A DNA stretch of 64,000 nt from the NCBI GenBank assembly GCA_037042185.1, contig JAXQJY010000028.1:2604001-2668000 (forward strand), read 5' to 3'. A program made the translations under genes and the position numbers. The notes under the pieces were generated by a model. It was not told where the DNA came from and made no database searches. It worked only from the letters and a program-made list of their open reading frames with translations. The stretch is from Sordariomycetes sp. S80-01Y. Taxonomy: Eukaryota > Ascomycota > Sordariomycetes. This document shows, in pieces, positions 54,144 through 64,000 of the stretch (positions are counted from its first letter, which is position 1; every line of letters starts with the position of its first letter).

Positions 54144-56620
54144 CTTGTCGTGTGTCGCCGCCGGGAATCAAGCTTGGACTGGTAGTAGTAAGTGAGCAGA
54201 TTAAGAGCGAATATATACGTCCGATTGTTCTCACTATAAAATTCAATCACATAGTTGAGCAAAACCAACCTCGAGATGTTCTCGGACTTCACTCCGACAC
54301 TACTCCTCCGCCCCGCCCGATGTTCGGAGAGGAAAACGAGGGGTCTCCGTGGCTGATGTCCGCGTGGCGTCGCAGCTGTGGCTGAAGGGTGACGGTCGCT
54401 TTCACGTGCTAAGCTGGAATGCTGGAACGAGTTGACCAGAAGCAACTCATGTGACTTCGTAGACTGGCTCGCTGATTCCGTTGCTACCTGATTCAGATTG
54501 TGCTCAAGACATTCGGGTACTCCATGTTCTATCGCAGCAAGCGAAACCATTCCATCTTCGTTCTTCAACCTGCTGCAGGATCTTGGGAGCGACGAAACCA
54601 AGGCAGCAGCCCTAAGGGAGCCAAAGAAGAGGTAGAGGTAGTCGTAGACGCGGATTTAATTTATGAGACGGATTGCCCTTATGGAAGGTCAATATTGGGC
54701 ACAGAACGTATTCATGCAGCCCAACAAAGGCTCGCTCGAGTTGCCGGTCTTGATGCCTTGTGTTAGGGTCCAAAAGCAACATGGCCAAGCAGAAATTGAT
54801 TCCAAATTCAGTACTTGTCCATAGTCTTTGCGGGGGACAATCTGCTAAACTGGTACTTATCAGCCAGGCTAGATGCTTTAACGGCCGTGTCGTTGTGCCA
54901 ACTACTAGATGTGCCACAGGTCGTGAATGGCAGCCTCGACGCTCTACCACAACTTCTTTCAGGGTGAAGATGCTTTGAGAACTTCTCATGTAGCTGTTCA
55001 GAGTCCGAAAGGTTAGGGAGATAGGACCATAACCTCGGTGTCCTCGCACTTAACTGCCCTCCCTCAGCGATTACATCGCCGGCTATGTTTAGAAGGGTTG
55101 GAGGTGTTCCGGAGCTTTCCTGCCATAGAGAAGGTGACGCGTAAGTCGCAAGATATGAACGCAAAGGGACACAGGCATGATTCCATGGACTCGACGTCTC
55201 CCTGATTGGATTGCTTGTGGGGAAAGGGGGTATGTGCTAACGCTGGCCCCAATAAGGCCACCAGACCTTGAGCCAGCGACACTGAGGGGTAACTTACCTC
55301 GCCGCAACCGAGGCATGCGACTTTGACGGACTTCTGAGTCCTCGCCAGGCAGCAATGTTTGAGCTATGGGAGCGTCAACGCTGTAGCCCCATGGGCGGTC
55401 TAATCTCTGAAAATGATCGTGCGCCCTCTAGAGCACGCACGCCAGAAATGGTCTGCATGATCGGTGAGATCCTCTCAGCAGGGTTGGTCATGCGGCAAAC
55501 AGGAATGATTGCACCTATATTGCCGTCCCCGTGTGCTGCTCCTGTTGGGATGCGAAGCTATACCGCAACGGCAGACCCTGTCCCTGGGCTAGATGGACCA
55601 ACGAGAAACATGTCCTCAAGCTGAACAGCAAAGGGGCCACGATGTCGTGCCGTATCGTCATGATGGGGCAAGCCGAGCGGATTTCGTACTTGCGTTCCAA
55701 TGCGCGGCTGTTTGGAGCTTGTCATCCAGATTATCTCCAAATGAAACCCTCTAGTGGAATCTTCTCAGCGTCATGTCCTGAAATAGAGCTCCATTGCTTC
55801 TTCAGGAGCGGACAGAATGAGGTCGGAGTATCGCAACGCACGACCAGCATGTGATCTGTTGGTTGTGGATGCTTGACTACCAGCTTGCCGCTGAAAAGAC
55901 TGATCAGCCCGGAGTAGCGTGTTATTAAGCACATGATGATGCGTAATTTTTAAATAGAAAAAGAGGAGAGAGACTGTCGAAAACGCGATTTGGCAGTTGG
56001 CGACAAATTGCGCGTTTCTGGGCCGAGTAAAGCTCATGACGTGTCCAGAGCCGGAGAAATGATGACACAGGAACGGAGCAGCGGGACAACTCAAAGATTC
56101 ATATTGCTTCGATTTAAGAGTAGATTTCTTTGCCTCATCTGGTAAGTGTTCCAATCGTCCGGAAAGGTGGCTACGATGCCCCTTTGTACTGGGGCTCCAC
56201 ATCGCAAACACAGTCCTAATGGGGAATGGTCGATGCTGATCTACGTCAAACCCTCGACGTCGCAAAGGCAGGCTGAACAAGGAAGTGGACTCATTGGGTT
56301 CCAGCTCTGATTCGACTAAACGTCAGGACTCAACAGTGTTGACATATGAAGCCAGAATCGACCCCGCGATTCGGGATCGCTCTTGACAGAAGACAAAGAT
56401 GCCTCGGCATATGGACTGTTTGCCATCGTGTATATCAAGGCTCGTCCGTGAACCCCAGCTACACAGGTTCTGAGGGAAATCTTCACGCTACAATCTGTAC
56501 TGTCAAGTCTTCAATTACCATTTTGCCGGCGGCTCACTACACCCAACACCCGGCACGCAACAGAAGAATCACATCTTGTCTCGTTCAGAACCAAAGCCCA
56601 GTCGGGGCATTTCCTACAAG
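54144..56620. other. Long gene-poor region
   Basis: 2.5 kb between divergent genes. Several open frames of 100-170 codons (for example reverse 54101-54601 and 55771-56280) lack motifs and overlap each other. I see no supported gene or transposon. The AKR promoter lies at its left end (TATA-like at 54210) and the hydroxylase promoter at its right end. Confidence 0.45.
54210..54218 (-). promoter_or_regulatory. TATA box of the aldo/keto reductase gene
   Basis: GTATATATT on the minus strand, about 70 bp upstream of the ATG at 54143. Confidence 0.4.
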
Positions 56621-57682
56621 ATGGCGTCGAAAGCCAATCCGAAAGACTCAATGAAGTCGACTTGGAGAACGCAACCGAAGAGCGAGTGGACCATCCACCA
56701 CCACATCATCGACCTAGTCAACGCCCACCCGTTCGACCTAGACAAACCCGTTCCTGTGCACGAGAAGACCGACAAGATCCCGCACATGTCTCAGTGGCCA
56801 CAGCATCTTTGGGTTCTTTTGCACGCGTTCGTCCCCATCGCTGTGCACGAGGCCATCGTGAGATACACGAGCTACGTGCCGGGGCGGTTCGCAATCTTTA
56901 ACATTTATTTTACCGCTTTCAACATCATCGTCATCCGCGAGGCCAACATACTGCGGCGCTTGGGCCATAAATACGGTTTCCTGGACGGCGACCAGCACGA
57001 GAGAGATGGAGTGCCGGACGTGGGTGTCGCGAAAGTTGCGGCATCCTTGTACAAGACGACCGGTTCGCGCATCCTTCTAGCGACCTTCCTCACGTACGAT
57101 TCCAAGATGTCTCCGTCAGACTTCTTGAGCAGCGGTACTTGGTGGGCATGGCTCGCTCTCGAGATTGGTCTCTATAGCATCGTCTTAGACTTCTGGTTCT
57201 ACTGGTACCACCGCGCCATGCACGACGTATCTTTCCTTTGGAAGTTCCACCGCACGCATCATCTGACCAAGCACCCGAACCCCCTTCTATCAGCATACGC
57301 AGATCACGAGCAGGAGTTCTTTGATATGGTTGGCGTGCCAATGATGGCCTGGGTCACGATGCGAGCCATGGGCATGCCAATGGGGTTCTATGAATGGTGG
57401 ATCTGCCACCAGTACGTTGCTTACACGGAGGTCTGGGGTCACAGCGGTCTGAGGGTGCATCTCAGCCCTCCTTCAACCCTGAGCTGGCTTCTCAAGATCT
57501 TTGATGCGGAAATAGTGGTAGAAGACCACGACCTGCATCACCGAAAGGGCTGGAGGAAGAGCCACAATTATGGGAAGCAGACTCGACTCTGGGACCGTAT
57601 TTTCGGATCTACTATCGCCCGCATTGAGTCGATTCCGGCGACAATTGACTATGACAACCAGGCTCACATGCCGATCATTTGA
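56621..57682 (+). CDS. Fatty-acid hydroxylase/sterol desaturase superfamily membrane protein
   Basis: An intronless 353-aa protein from the ATG at 56621. Three histidine clusters typical of the non-haem di-iron superfamily are visible: WYHRAMHD and KFHRTHH in the middle, and EDHDLHHRK near the C-terminus, the last followed by NYGKQTRLWDRIFG, the classic closing motif. Hydrophobic segments around residues 55-75, 80-105 and 170-195 would anchor it in the ER membrane. Superfamily members hydroxylate or desaturate sterols, fatty acids or alkanes using O2. The substrate cannot be told. A leader frame extends 15 codons further upstream without an ATG. No neighbouring lipid gene is seen. Confidence 0.9.
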   Translation: MASKANPKDSMKSTWRTQPKSEWTIHHHIIDLVNAHPFDLDKPVPVHEKTDKIPHMSQWPQHLWVLLHAFVPIAVHEAIVRYTSYVPGRFAIFNIYFTAFNIIVIREANILRRLGHKYGFLDGDQHERDGVPDVGVAKVAASLYKTTGSRILLATFLTYDSKMSPSDFLSSGTWWAWLALEIGLYSIVLDFWFYWYHRAMHDVSFLWKFHRTHHLTKHPNPLLSAYADHEQEFFDMVGVPMMAWVTMRAMGMPMGFYEWWICHQYVAYTEVWGHSGLRVHLSPPSTLSWLLKIFDAEIVVEDHDLHHRKGWRKSHNYGKQTRLWDRIFGSTIARIESIPATIDYDNQAHMPII

Positions 57683-59947
57683 GCCTTCCCAAAGATCTCG
57701 AATCCGACTGCTTCGCGCCCTACCCTATCTGTACTTCAAGACTTCCGAGTCGACCGGCGGAGCAAATTCGACGCAGTCCCTTTGCGGGGTGCGACTTGTG
57801 GTCAGCATTCCCATCGAGCTTCGATGAGAGATCTTGTTCAAGAGTTGGTCATGATAGTTGCAGACTTTGCGGCGTGGCATATTGATCGCAATCGATAGTC
57901 GATTGAAGGCCGAGTAGCTGTTCAGGGTTGGCACTTTGGTAGCTTGACGCTTGGGAAGCCGAAATTTGATGGGCTCTTCGGAAGAACAAAGTTATAAAAA
58001 TCCAGAATACTATCAAGTCAGATGCCATTTTCTTCTCAAGCCCTTCCTCACACAATATGCTTCCCGCAGCCGCCGCAGCCGCCGTCGCCACGTGGTGTCT
58101 GGGGGTGGTGATGGGCCCACCAGTAGAAGAGACGGTGGTCAATGATCCAGCTAAGAAGAATATGTATTTGCCATAGAGTTCTTTAGTATCAAAGACAAGC
58201 CCGCGTTCAAATTGCCCGCTCGATCCTTTCCATCGAGTCTGTCCCGCACACTACAAAACCGATTCATCCGAATCAACAGAGCGTAGCGCAATCTCTAGTA
58301 CGAGTTTAGAACTGTTCAAAATGCTGACCTTACTAATTGTCGTAGGAATCTCGTTTTATTCATGATATAAAATGAGATGTCCGCGGTTCTGTTGTTGCCG
58401 CTCTGGCATCAAACTCCTGCTGCAGCAACGTCTCTGACAGTTCAAGACAGCTCAAGTGACCTGAGTGAGGAACATGATAGAGAAAGACCTATTCCGTTCT
58501 GATCTGGAGTACTGGGGCGAAATTTGTGCTCGAACAGCTCTTGAATAGAGCATATTTGATAGCCTCATAAAACGCTTTACTTGCGCAAAAGACCCGTTCC
58601 AAGGCATGAGTAGGCGCGACTGTACTTGTCTAGAACGGATCTTACAGGGCGACAAGTCTTCGTTACCTATTTAGCACCTGAAAAATTGCTTCACAAACTC
58701 CTCGTTATTGACTATAAGGTTGCAGAGACTTTGCAAGGATCGCATCGCTCCATCTCGCAATGTCACTCGCCGCCACGGCCGCCACGGCCGCCACGCTACT
58801 ACTACTTGTACCTGCACTTGAGGGGCGTTCAAAACGAGGCTGGAATTTTCCCGAGGGCTTGCATGAAAGCTCTACCGACACCTATCGGACGTTCTGGGAT
58901 GGACACGGAACTCTTTCCCGTTATTATAACACACAGGGGCTAGCTAACAATGCAAAAGGGATTTGCTTGGAAAGGACACAGCTGTACTAAAACGTAGACG
59001 TTGACTCTTATACTTCATAATGCTAGGGGAAAAGGGGATCTTTTGGAAATTGCGAGGAGTCTCGACTTCCGTTGAGAGGAATGTCGTAGTGCATGGTACC
59101 TTGTCTGCAGTCTTATTAGGTACTGACCACTGAGAAAATGTAATGCTTCGAGAGACGTAAGAAAAGGTCTAGTAAGATACATGTCGAAGCTCGAGTCTTG
59201 TGAGTTACTTGACTCATGGTCAGCTCCAGGTAAAACGAGGCAGTACCAGATGACTCGTCCTTGTAGCTATTGGATTTGCCGCGGTCCTATCTCAGCGACA
59301 CATTTTCAAGGCGATTGTGAGTCCGTACCTGTTTAGGCATGGTGGTCCTCGTCTATTGGGCTGGTACGGAACATGCGTACTCCGGATTCTGGACTGCGGC
59401 ACTATGGGATTGTCATAATGTCACCAAGTGTAATAAGAAAGGTAAGAGATAGCCTCTCTCTGCTTCGACCTGGACCGTCGCCGAGTTGATTCATCATCAG
59501 CAAAGTTACTCCATAGATACGTGGATCCTAAGAGCTCCCGGGGGTGGCGAGATGATAACCCCGAAGTCGCCGACTGAAGATCCCGAGCCCTCCACAATCG
59601 CGCCACCAGCTCCACTTCCCCCGGGAACTTCAAGGTCAGCGATGACATTTCAATTGCTTGCCGGATTTTCAATGGCAAGCCGTTGTTGAGTGGCAGTCTG
59701 AAAGACGCTTGTAACATTTGTGCACCGCTATCGACCTCCAGTTCACGATCACAACATTCAACACCACAAAGGATTGTGTGCCCATTTAATGCTTTCGCGG
59801 GCGGCCGGAGCCTGGGTAAGATGATTATTGAGCATAAATCGTTGCGAGCCAGCGCACTCCTTGTGCTGCTGTGCACAAGCCTGTGCACAAGCACTAAGCA
59901 TCATCGGACTGAAAGGGGCGCTGCTTTCCAGGTGTGCGCGGGAAGTG
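57683..59947. other. Long gene-poor region
   Basis: 2.3 kb. Two small forward frames begin with Ala-rich leaders, at 58059-58178 (39 codons) and 58760-58990 (76 codons, possible signal peptide), each partly encoded by a GCC-type repeat. A reverse frame of 157 codons (59421-59894) has no recognised motif. None is strong enough to call a gene. Confidence 0.4.
58770..58795. repeat. Short 9-bp tandem repeat (GCCACGGCC-type)
   Basis: cgccacggc units repeated almost three times in tandem, followed by a short (CTA)n run at 58795-58805. Confidence 0.7.
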
Positions 59948-62165
59948 CTAGAAGTCTTGGATCTGCCTAGTCATCAAGTCATCCGAGCCCATGTTGCCGA
60001 GAACATCGTCCTGTAGAAAAGCTGTCTCCACCTGTGCGTTTAGCTGCTCCTGCTTCTTGATGCGATGAATATCTTGAGCGACCTTTTGAACCTGTGCCCT
60101 GGCGCCGCCAGCCACGTCCCAAACGGGCGACAGCCGACCCAGTGCCCCAATGTTGAGCCGGATCATGTTTTTCAGGTCACTGTCCTCTTGCGCGGCGGGC
60201 GTCAACGCCCATCGACTGAGATGAACCGTGGACGAAAGGATGATGATGCAGACGAAGAAGTGGGTGTGACAGAGCAGTGATTGGCTGTTGGTGATGGCAT
60301 TGCTAATTGCGCGGGCGGCTGTGATCGTATGCTGCGTGTTCGAATTGAAGAGGTCGACCGTGGGCAGAGCTCTCTGGGGAGAGCAGTAGTCAACAGACTG
60401 CACCACGCTACTATCGAGCTGCGAGTGCGGCCGATGCAGCAGGATGCACGCCATATGGTTGATCATGTGTGCTTGAAACATCATCTCATCTGGCTGGCCG
60501 TCTTCTCGAAGGGAATCCCGCTTGGATTCGGGCAAATGGAGTTGCCAGTTCGCGAGCAGGCACCGGAGCTGCAGGATGCTGTCATCGCCAGGCTCAAAAG
60601 GACGCGGCATGCGCATCAGTTTCCCGAGGTGAGCGCTGCACGCAATACGCTGGGCAAACGATGACAGCTTGTGTCCTGGCTCCTCGACGAGACCTTCCAC
60701 ATCGAGCTCATCCAGAGGTACGGGAAATGGGATTCGCTGCGATAAACGGAGATCAGTCTCTAAAGACGTCCCTAAACTGAGAAAGAACGGGGCTTAGCTT
60801 ACACCGGAAAGGTATTCCTCCTCCTCGCACGGTAAGTGCACGTCGTAGGTCTCGTCGAACAGGGTGAACTCGGTCGTCTGATGCACAGCGGCCATCAGCG
60901 CGTCGACGGTGAAAAGATCCCACCATGTTCGCCGCCAGCTCTCCTCTAGAACAAGGAGTCCGCGACCATGATTTCTGGCAAAGTCTCTCTTGTTGAGGCC
61001 GATTGTCAATGCCAACTTCTTGGCGTCGGAGAGCACCCTTCGTGCTTCCTCGCGTCGGCCACTTCCATCGAGAACGACACAGAATAGCACCATAGCTTGC
61101 ACTAAGAAACCATCCTGAGGGGCCGACTTGTTGTAAACGCTGCGGAAAGCCTGCCGGAGGAATTCATCCTGAACGGTCGCGGACACTTTGAGAAACAGTG
61201 CGCCCGTCCACTTCATGGTGGCCAGGAGTGGCTCCAGCAATGACTGCTCGACTAGATGGAGGCGGTCCCTTGGAAGCATGAAAGGATGGGCAGAGAAAAG
61301 ATAGTAGTAAAACGCCTCGTGGCAGTCTTTTTCCACATTGGCCGACACGCCATCGTGCCGCGCCAAGTCTGAGGAGTTAACAGCTTGTCGATTATATGAG
61401 TCCAAGTCAAGTGGTTGGAGCGTTCCAAGTGGTGCAAATGGCTCAAAGGAATCAAGAGCATCAGCGCTGAGGTCATTTTGGCCAATATCACTGAATGCTC
61501 CAGACGGCGTGCCGGCCTGTGTAGGTTCAGGCAGATAAATGTCGTCGAGCCTATCCATACGGAAGTTGTCTAAGTGTTCGTTCAACCGGCCAGGCGCACG
61601 CATCAAGTCGCTCTGCTGTCCCTCTTGATATGGGAATCCCAAGTTTGCGGAGCACGCTGGGGTGTGCCCGGCGTTGCTTGTGCTAGGAGTAGTACTAGCA
61701 TTGGCACCATCCAGGATGGGGCAACGCGGCCTACGTTTGCGGCCTCTGCGCGATGCCACATAGACGCATTTGGTGGCAGAAAGCTGGCAACGTCCACAGG
61801 GATTGTTGCCGTCGCACTTTAGATGTCTGCTGCGCTAGGCTCTCGTTAGCATCTAAGTTGCCCATCATCTTGCGTATCAGCGACTACATAGTCACAGCAC
61901 CGGTGCTTCGACTTACGCATGTCAAACACGCAGCCGACGCCGTGACTTCCCGTGGCTTGGGGCTATCCCGATCCTCGTGCATCTTTTGCCGGGGTGGAGC
62001 GTTCGGCAGAGTCGAGCTATGTGCTGGGCTAGTATCAGAAACGTATTGTAGAGCTGGAGATGCCGCCCTTGGGGGAACCGCTTCGCCATCGCCATTCGCG
62101 GGCTGAACCCTCGATAGCTGTGCTTGCGGTTGTTCTTCGGATCGAAATTGTAGCATATCGTCCAT
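59948..62165 (-). CDS. Zn2Cys6 transcription factor, XlnR-like layout (689 aa)
   Basis: Three exons (introns 61835-61916 and 60737-60802) encode 689 aa. The zinc cluster is built across the first splice: ASAACLTC joined to RSRHLKCDGNNPCGRC and ATKCVYV, then the basic SRRGRKRRPR linker. The effector domain shows HEAFYYYLFSAHPFMLPRD, WWDLFTVDALMAA and, after splice 2, RIPFPVPLDEL, all typical of the fungal_trans domain. The C-terminus is short and acidic. ATG 62165 is used; an upstream in-frame ATG at 62237 would add 24 residues without features. It is a nuclear regulator with unknown targets. It lies 345 bp from the metallo-beta-lactamase-fold gene on the same strand. Confidence 0.89.
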
Positions 62166-62510
62166 CGCGGTGGTCAATTTAGAAAGCAGAGGAATCGAGG
62201 CGGGGAGTCGGGAATTGAACCAAGAGGATCGAAGCACTCTTACTAAGCGAGTAGCGAGCTCTCATGATACATGAGTCGTAAGCTAAGCTGTTACGTGACT
62301 TCGTTCGCGTAAACCTTTTTTGACATAATCAAGGTCAGTCTTAACATTCCCTAATTTCATTTTATTCGACTATTTGATGCTTCATGTTGCAACTCTTTTT
62401 TGACCGCAACGGCCATAGATTTTGTAAACAAGTTGTAACGAGTGCTCTACTGGAATGATGCGACATGACCAGTGCCTTGCGGGCATTCTCTTCGGGAAGT
62501 GTACATGATA
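62166..62510. other. Short AT-rich spacer
   Basis: 345 bp upstream of the regulator and downstream of the next gene; no feature visible. Confidence 0.5.
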
Positions 62511-63401
62511 CTAGTAGGAAGTCTGTACAGGCATCAACAGAAACGTGCGTTGATTTCCGTCTTGGCTCGAGGGTAAATGCCCGCCCCGAATGTTGACTTG
62601 CAATGCCGGGTGCAGGAGTTTGGGCTCCTTCAGTCCGGCATCTCGCTCCCGCCGCCAGGCGATGAATTCATCTTCCTTGGTCCCCTTTTTGACATGCTTG
62701 TTCCGCTTGAGCTGCTCCGCGATAGTGACATAGGGCAAGGGACCCCTACCAGATTCGGCTGGAGGATAGTCGTGACCGGTATAGAGTCTGTACGTGGGCG
62801 GCATGGAGAGAAGCTTCTGCATGGTTTGGTAGAGCACACTCGCATCGCCGTCGGGAAAATCGCACCGAGCAGTGCCGACATCCGGATTGAATATAGAGTC
62901 GCCCGTGAACACGTTTGCCCCGATCTGGTACCCGCTGTGGTCAGGCGTGTGTCCAGGGAGATGGAGAACAACGGCTGATAGAGTGCCGATGTTGAACTCC
63001 TCGCCGTCTTGAAATAGGTGGTCAAATGCATTTTCGAGCTCTTCCAAGGGTACCTTGTATCGCGCTGCAAACGTGGTCTGGACCTGTTTGATGCGGTGGC
63101 CAGTGCAGATAGGCACTCTCGACTTGGAACTCCCTAGGCATTGAAGCTTCTGCTGGATATATGCGGCGGCGGTGAGGTGATCCGCATGGGCATGTGTCTC
63201 AAGAAGACGGACGACGTTGTAGCCTCTCTGTGCAACAACGTCCAATAGCCGGTCAGCCGAGACCGTGCTGATCTGCAAGTCCGAAGTACTCAGATCAAGC
63301 ACTGGGTCAATGATAACTGCTGCGTTAGTTTCGGGACAGGCGACGATGTATTGCCACGTGCCGGTCTGCCTCTCGTATAGAGGGTGCACGGTTGGCTCCA
63401 T
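62511..63401 (-). CDS. Metallo-beta-lactamase-fold hydrolase (ETHE1/persulfide-dioxygenase-like)
   Basis: An intronless protein of 296 aa from the ATG at 63401; an ATG at 63509 would add 36 residues without family sequence. THAHADHLTAA carries the HxHxDH metal motif (His70, His72, Asp74, His75). HLPGHTPDHSGY gives the next His at 151, TGDSIF the bridging Asp at 168, and TGHDYPP the last His at 210. The opening HPLYERQTGTWQYIVACPET is characteristic of the persulfide dioxygenase and Blh-like branch rather than glyoxalase II. The likely role is oxidation of glutathione persulfide to sulfite in sulfide detoxification; a related thiolesterase is the alternative. No clear mitochondrial presequence. 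Confidence 0.87.
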   Translation of the reverse strand: MEPTVHPLYERQTGTWQYIVACPETNAAVIIDPVLDLSTSDLQISTVSADRLLDVVAQRGYNVVRLLETHAHADHLTAAAYIQQKLQCLGSSKSRVPICTGHRIKQVQTTFAARYKVPLEELENAFDHLFQDGEEFNIGTLSAVVLHLPGHTPDHSGYQIGANVFTGDSIFNPDVGTARCDFPDGDASVLYQTMQKLLSMPPTYRLYTGHDYPPAESGRGPLPYVTIAEQLKRNKHVKKGTKEDEFIAWRRERDAGLKEPKLLHPALQVNIRGGHLPSSQDGNQRTFLLMPVQTSY

Positions 63402-64000
63402 CTCGAGGATTCTAGGAAAGAGAGCGAAGCAGTAGTTCTTGCAACTGTGTGGTATCCGGGCATCAATCAAACTATCCTCGAAAAGGGAAAACTGAAGCAA
63501 GAATGTCATACTGTAATGCGGGCCGAGTACTGTCTAACTATAGCCCGGGTAGGGTCGGGCGACATCTGGATGGTCCCCGAACTCACGAGGCCAGCCCCAC
63601 TTAGTCGCCGACGTGTCTGTCGGAGGCTAATGCTCAATAAGCAGCATCTGCGCTCCAATGTCCCTTTATCACACAGTGGAGTGGGGCAAAACGGACACGA
63701 TAGTTCGTGTTCTAGAAGCTTCAATGGTTCGTTCTCTTAGTAGCGCCTGCAGCAGCGGTGCTCTACTAATGCAAGCGTCCCTCTAATGGGACTGTCCTCT
63801 TAGTGATACACTGTGCCGGCTGCGCATCGACCCTCGCACTCACCCTAGGGCGCTTACGGCAAAGTCATTTTGAGCTGAAATTTGTTAGAAGAAAATGCAC
63901 CGCTGTGACGTTTGGGCGAGAGAGACGTGGGGGCAATAACAGCCTTCAACACTCTTGTGACTAAGTTTCTGAAAGGTTGAGTGGCATAGAAGACCATTTC
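63402..64000. other. Right-edge spacer
   Basis: About 600 bp. No gene. Short phrases such as cctctaatgggactgtcctcttagtg (63781-63806) recall terminal repeats of fungal pogo-like DNA transposons, but no partner repeat or transposase is in view. Confidence 0.35.

Noticed and set aside
55771-56280. 169-codon reverse open frame
   Set aside because: No recognisable family feature; surrounding frames are similarly random.
59421-59894. 157-codon reverse open frame downstream of the zinc-cluster gene
   Set aside because: Considered as a continuation of the regulator, but the regulator has its own clean stop at 59948 and this frame shows no fungal_trans features.
1-64000. tRNA genes, rRNA, CRISPR, intact transposons or virus-like elements
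   Set aside because: No cloverleaf B-box patterns, transposase, reverse transcriptase or integrase motifs, long terminal repeats or regularly spaced repeats were seen by eye.

Overview
This window reads as nuclear DNA of a filamentous ascomycete (Pezizomycotina). Genes have short GT-AG introns of about 45-120 nt, coding GC is moderately high, and the families are typical of such fungi: Zn2Cys6 regulators, Dal5/Seo1-like MFS carriers, fungal indoleamine dioxygenase, GH88, GH51 and GH25. I cannot name the species; a Sordariomycete-like plant- or soil-associated fungus is an inference. I see no rRNA, tRNA, CRISPR array or intact transposon. Exon models were assembled by hand from reading-frame continuity, splice consensus and family motifs.

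Layout. 1-10 kb: a truncated HxxxDG acyltransferase at the left edge, an AAT-type amino-acid permease, a convergent ACT-domain protein, an Mtr-like amino-acid transporter and a tiny Cys/Pro-rich protein. 10-24 kb: an NmrA-like reductase, a 3-hydroxyisobutyrate-dehydrogenase relative with a duplicated C-terminal domain, a GH51 arabinofuranosidase carrying an in-frame stop, a divergent anion-type MFS carrier, a small GKQFT-repeat protein, a secreted GH25 lysozyme, indoleamine 2,3-dioxygenase and a DAO-type FAD oxidoreductase. 24-31 kb: GH88 unsaturated glucuronyl hydrolase, an 809-aa Zn2Cys6 regulator, and a decayed Seo1-like MFS gene. 31-40 kb: an isocitrate-lyase/PEP-mutase enzyme divergent from an MFS carrier, an 839-aa Zn2Cys6 regulator and a smaller Upc2-like one. 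40-48 kb: a DHA1-like MFS carrier, another Zn2Cys6 regulator and a sugar/quinate-type transporter. 50-64 kb: an SMP-30 family protein, a GNAT acetyltransferase, an aldo/keto reductase, a fatty-acid-hydroxylase superfamily protein, a fifth Zn2Cys6 regulator and an ETHE1-like metallo-beta-lactamase-fold enzyme.

The overall picture is an accessory catabolic region. It has seven transporters (one a pseudogene), five Zn2Cys6 regulators and single enzymes for plant or microbial polymers and small acids, arranged as small regulator-transporter-enzyme groups. Several shared divergent promoters carry their own CGG/CCG-rich inverted or tandem repeats, consistent with separate binuclear-zinc regulators acting on each group. 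At least two genes (GH51 and the Seo1-like carrier) are damaged, so parts of the catabolic equipment seem to be decaying. Two very small multi-exon genes (9361-9721 and 17586-17943) are the most easily overlooked and most novel-looking coding loci. The rest of the space, notably 5.5-7.5, 47.3-49.9, 54.1-56.6 and 57.7-59.9 kb, holds no gene I can support.
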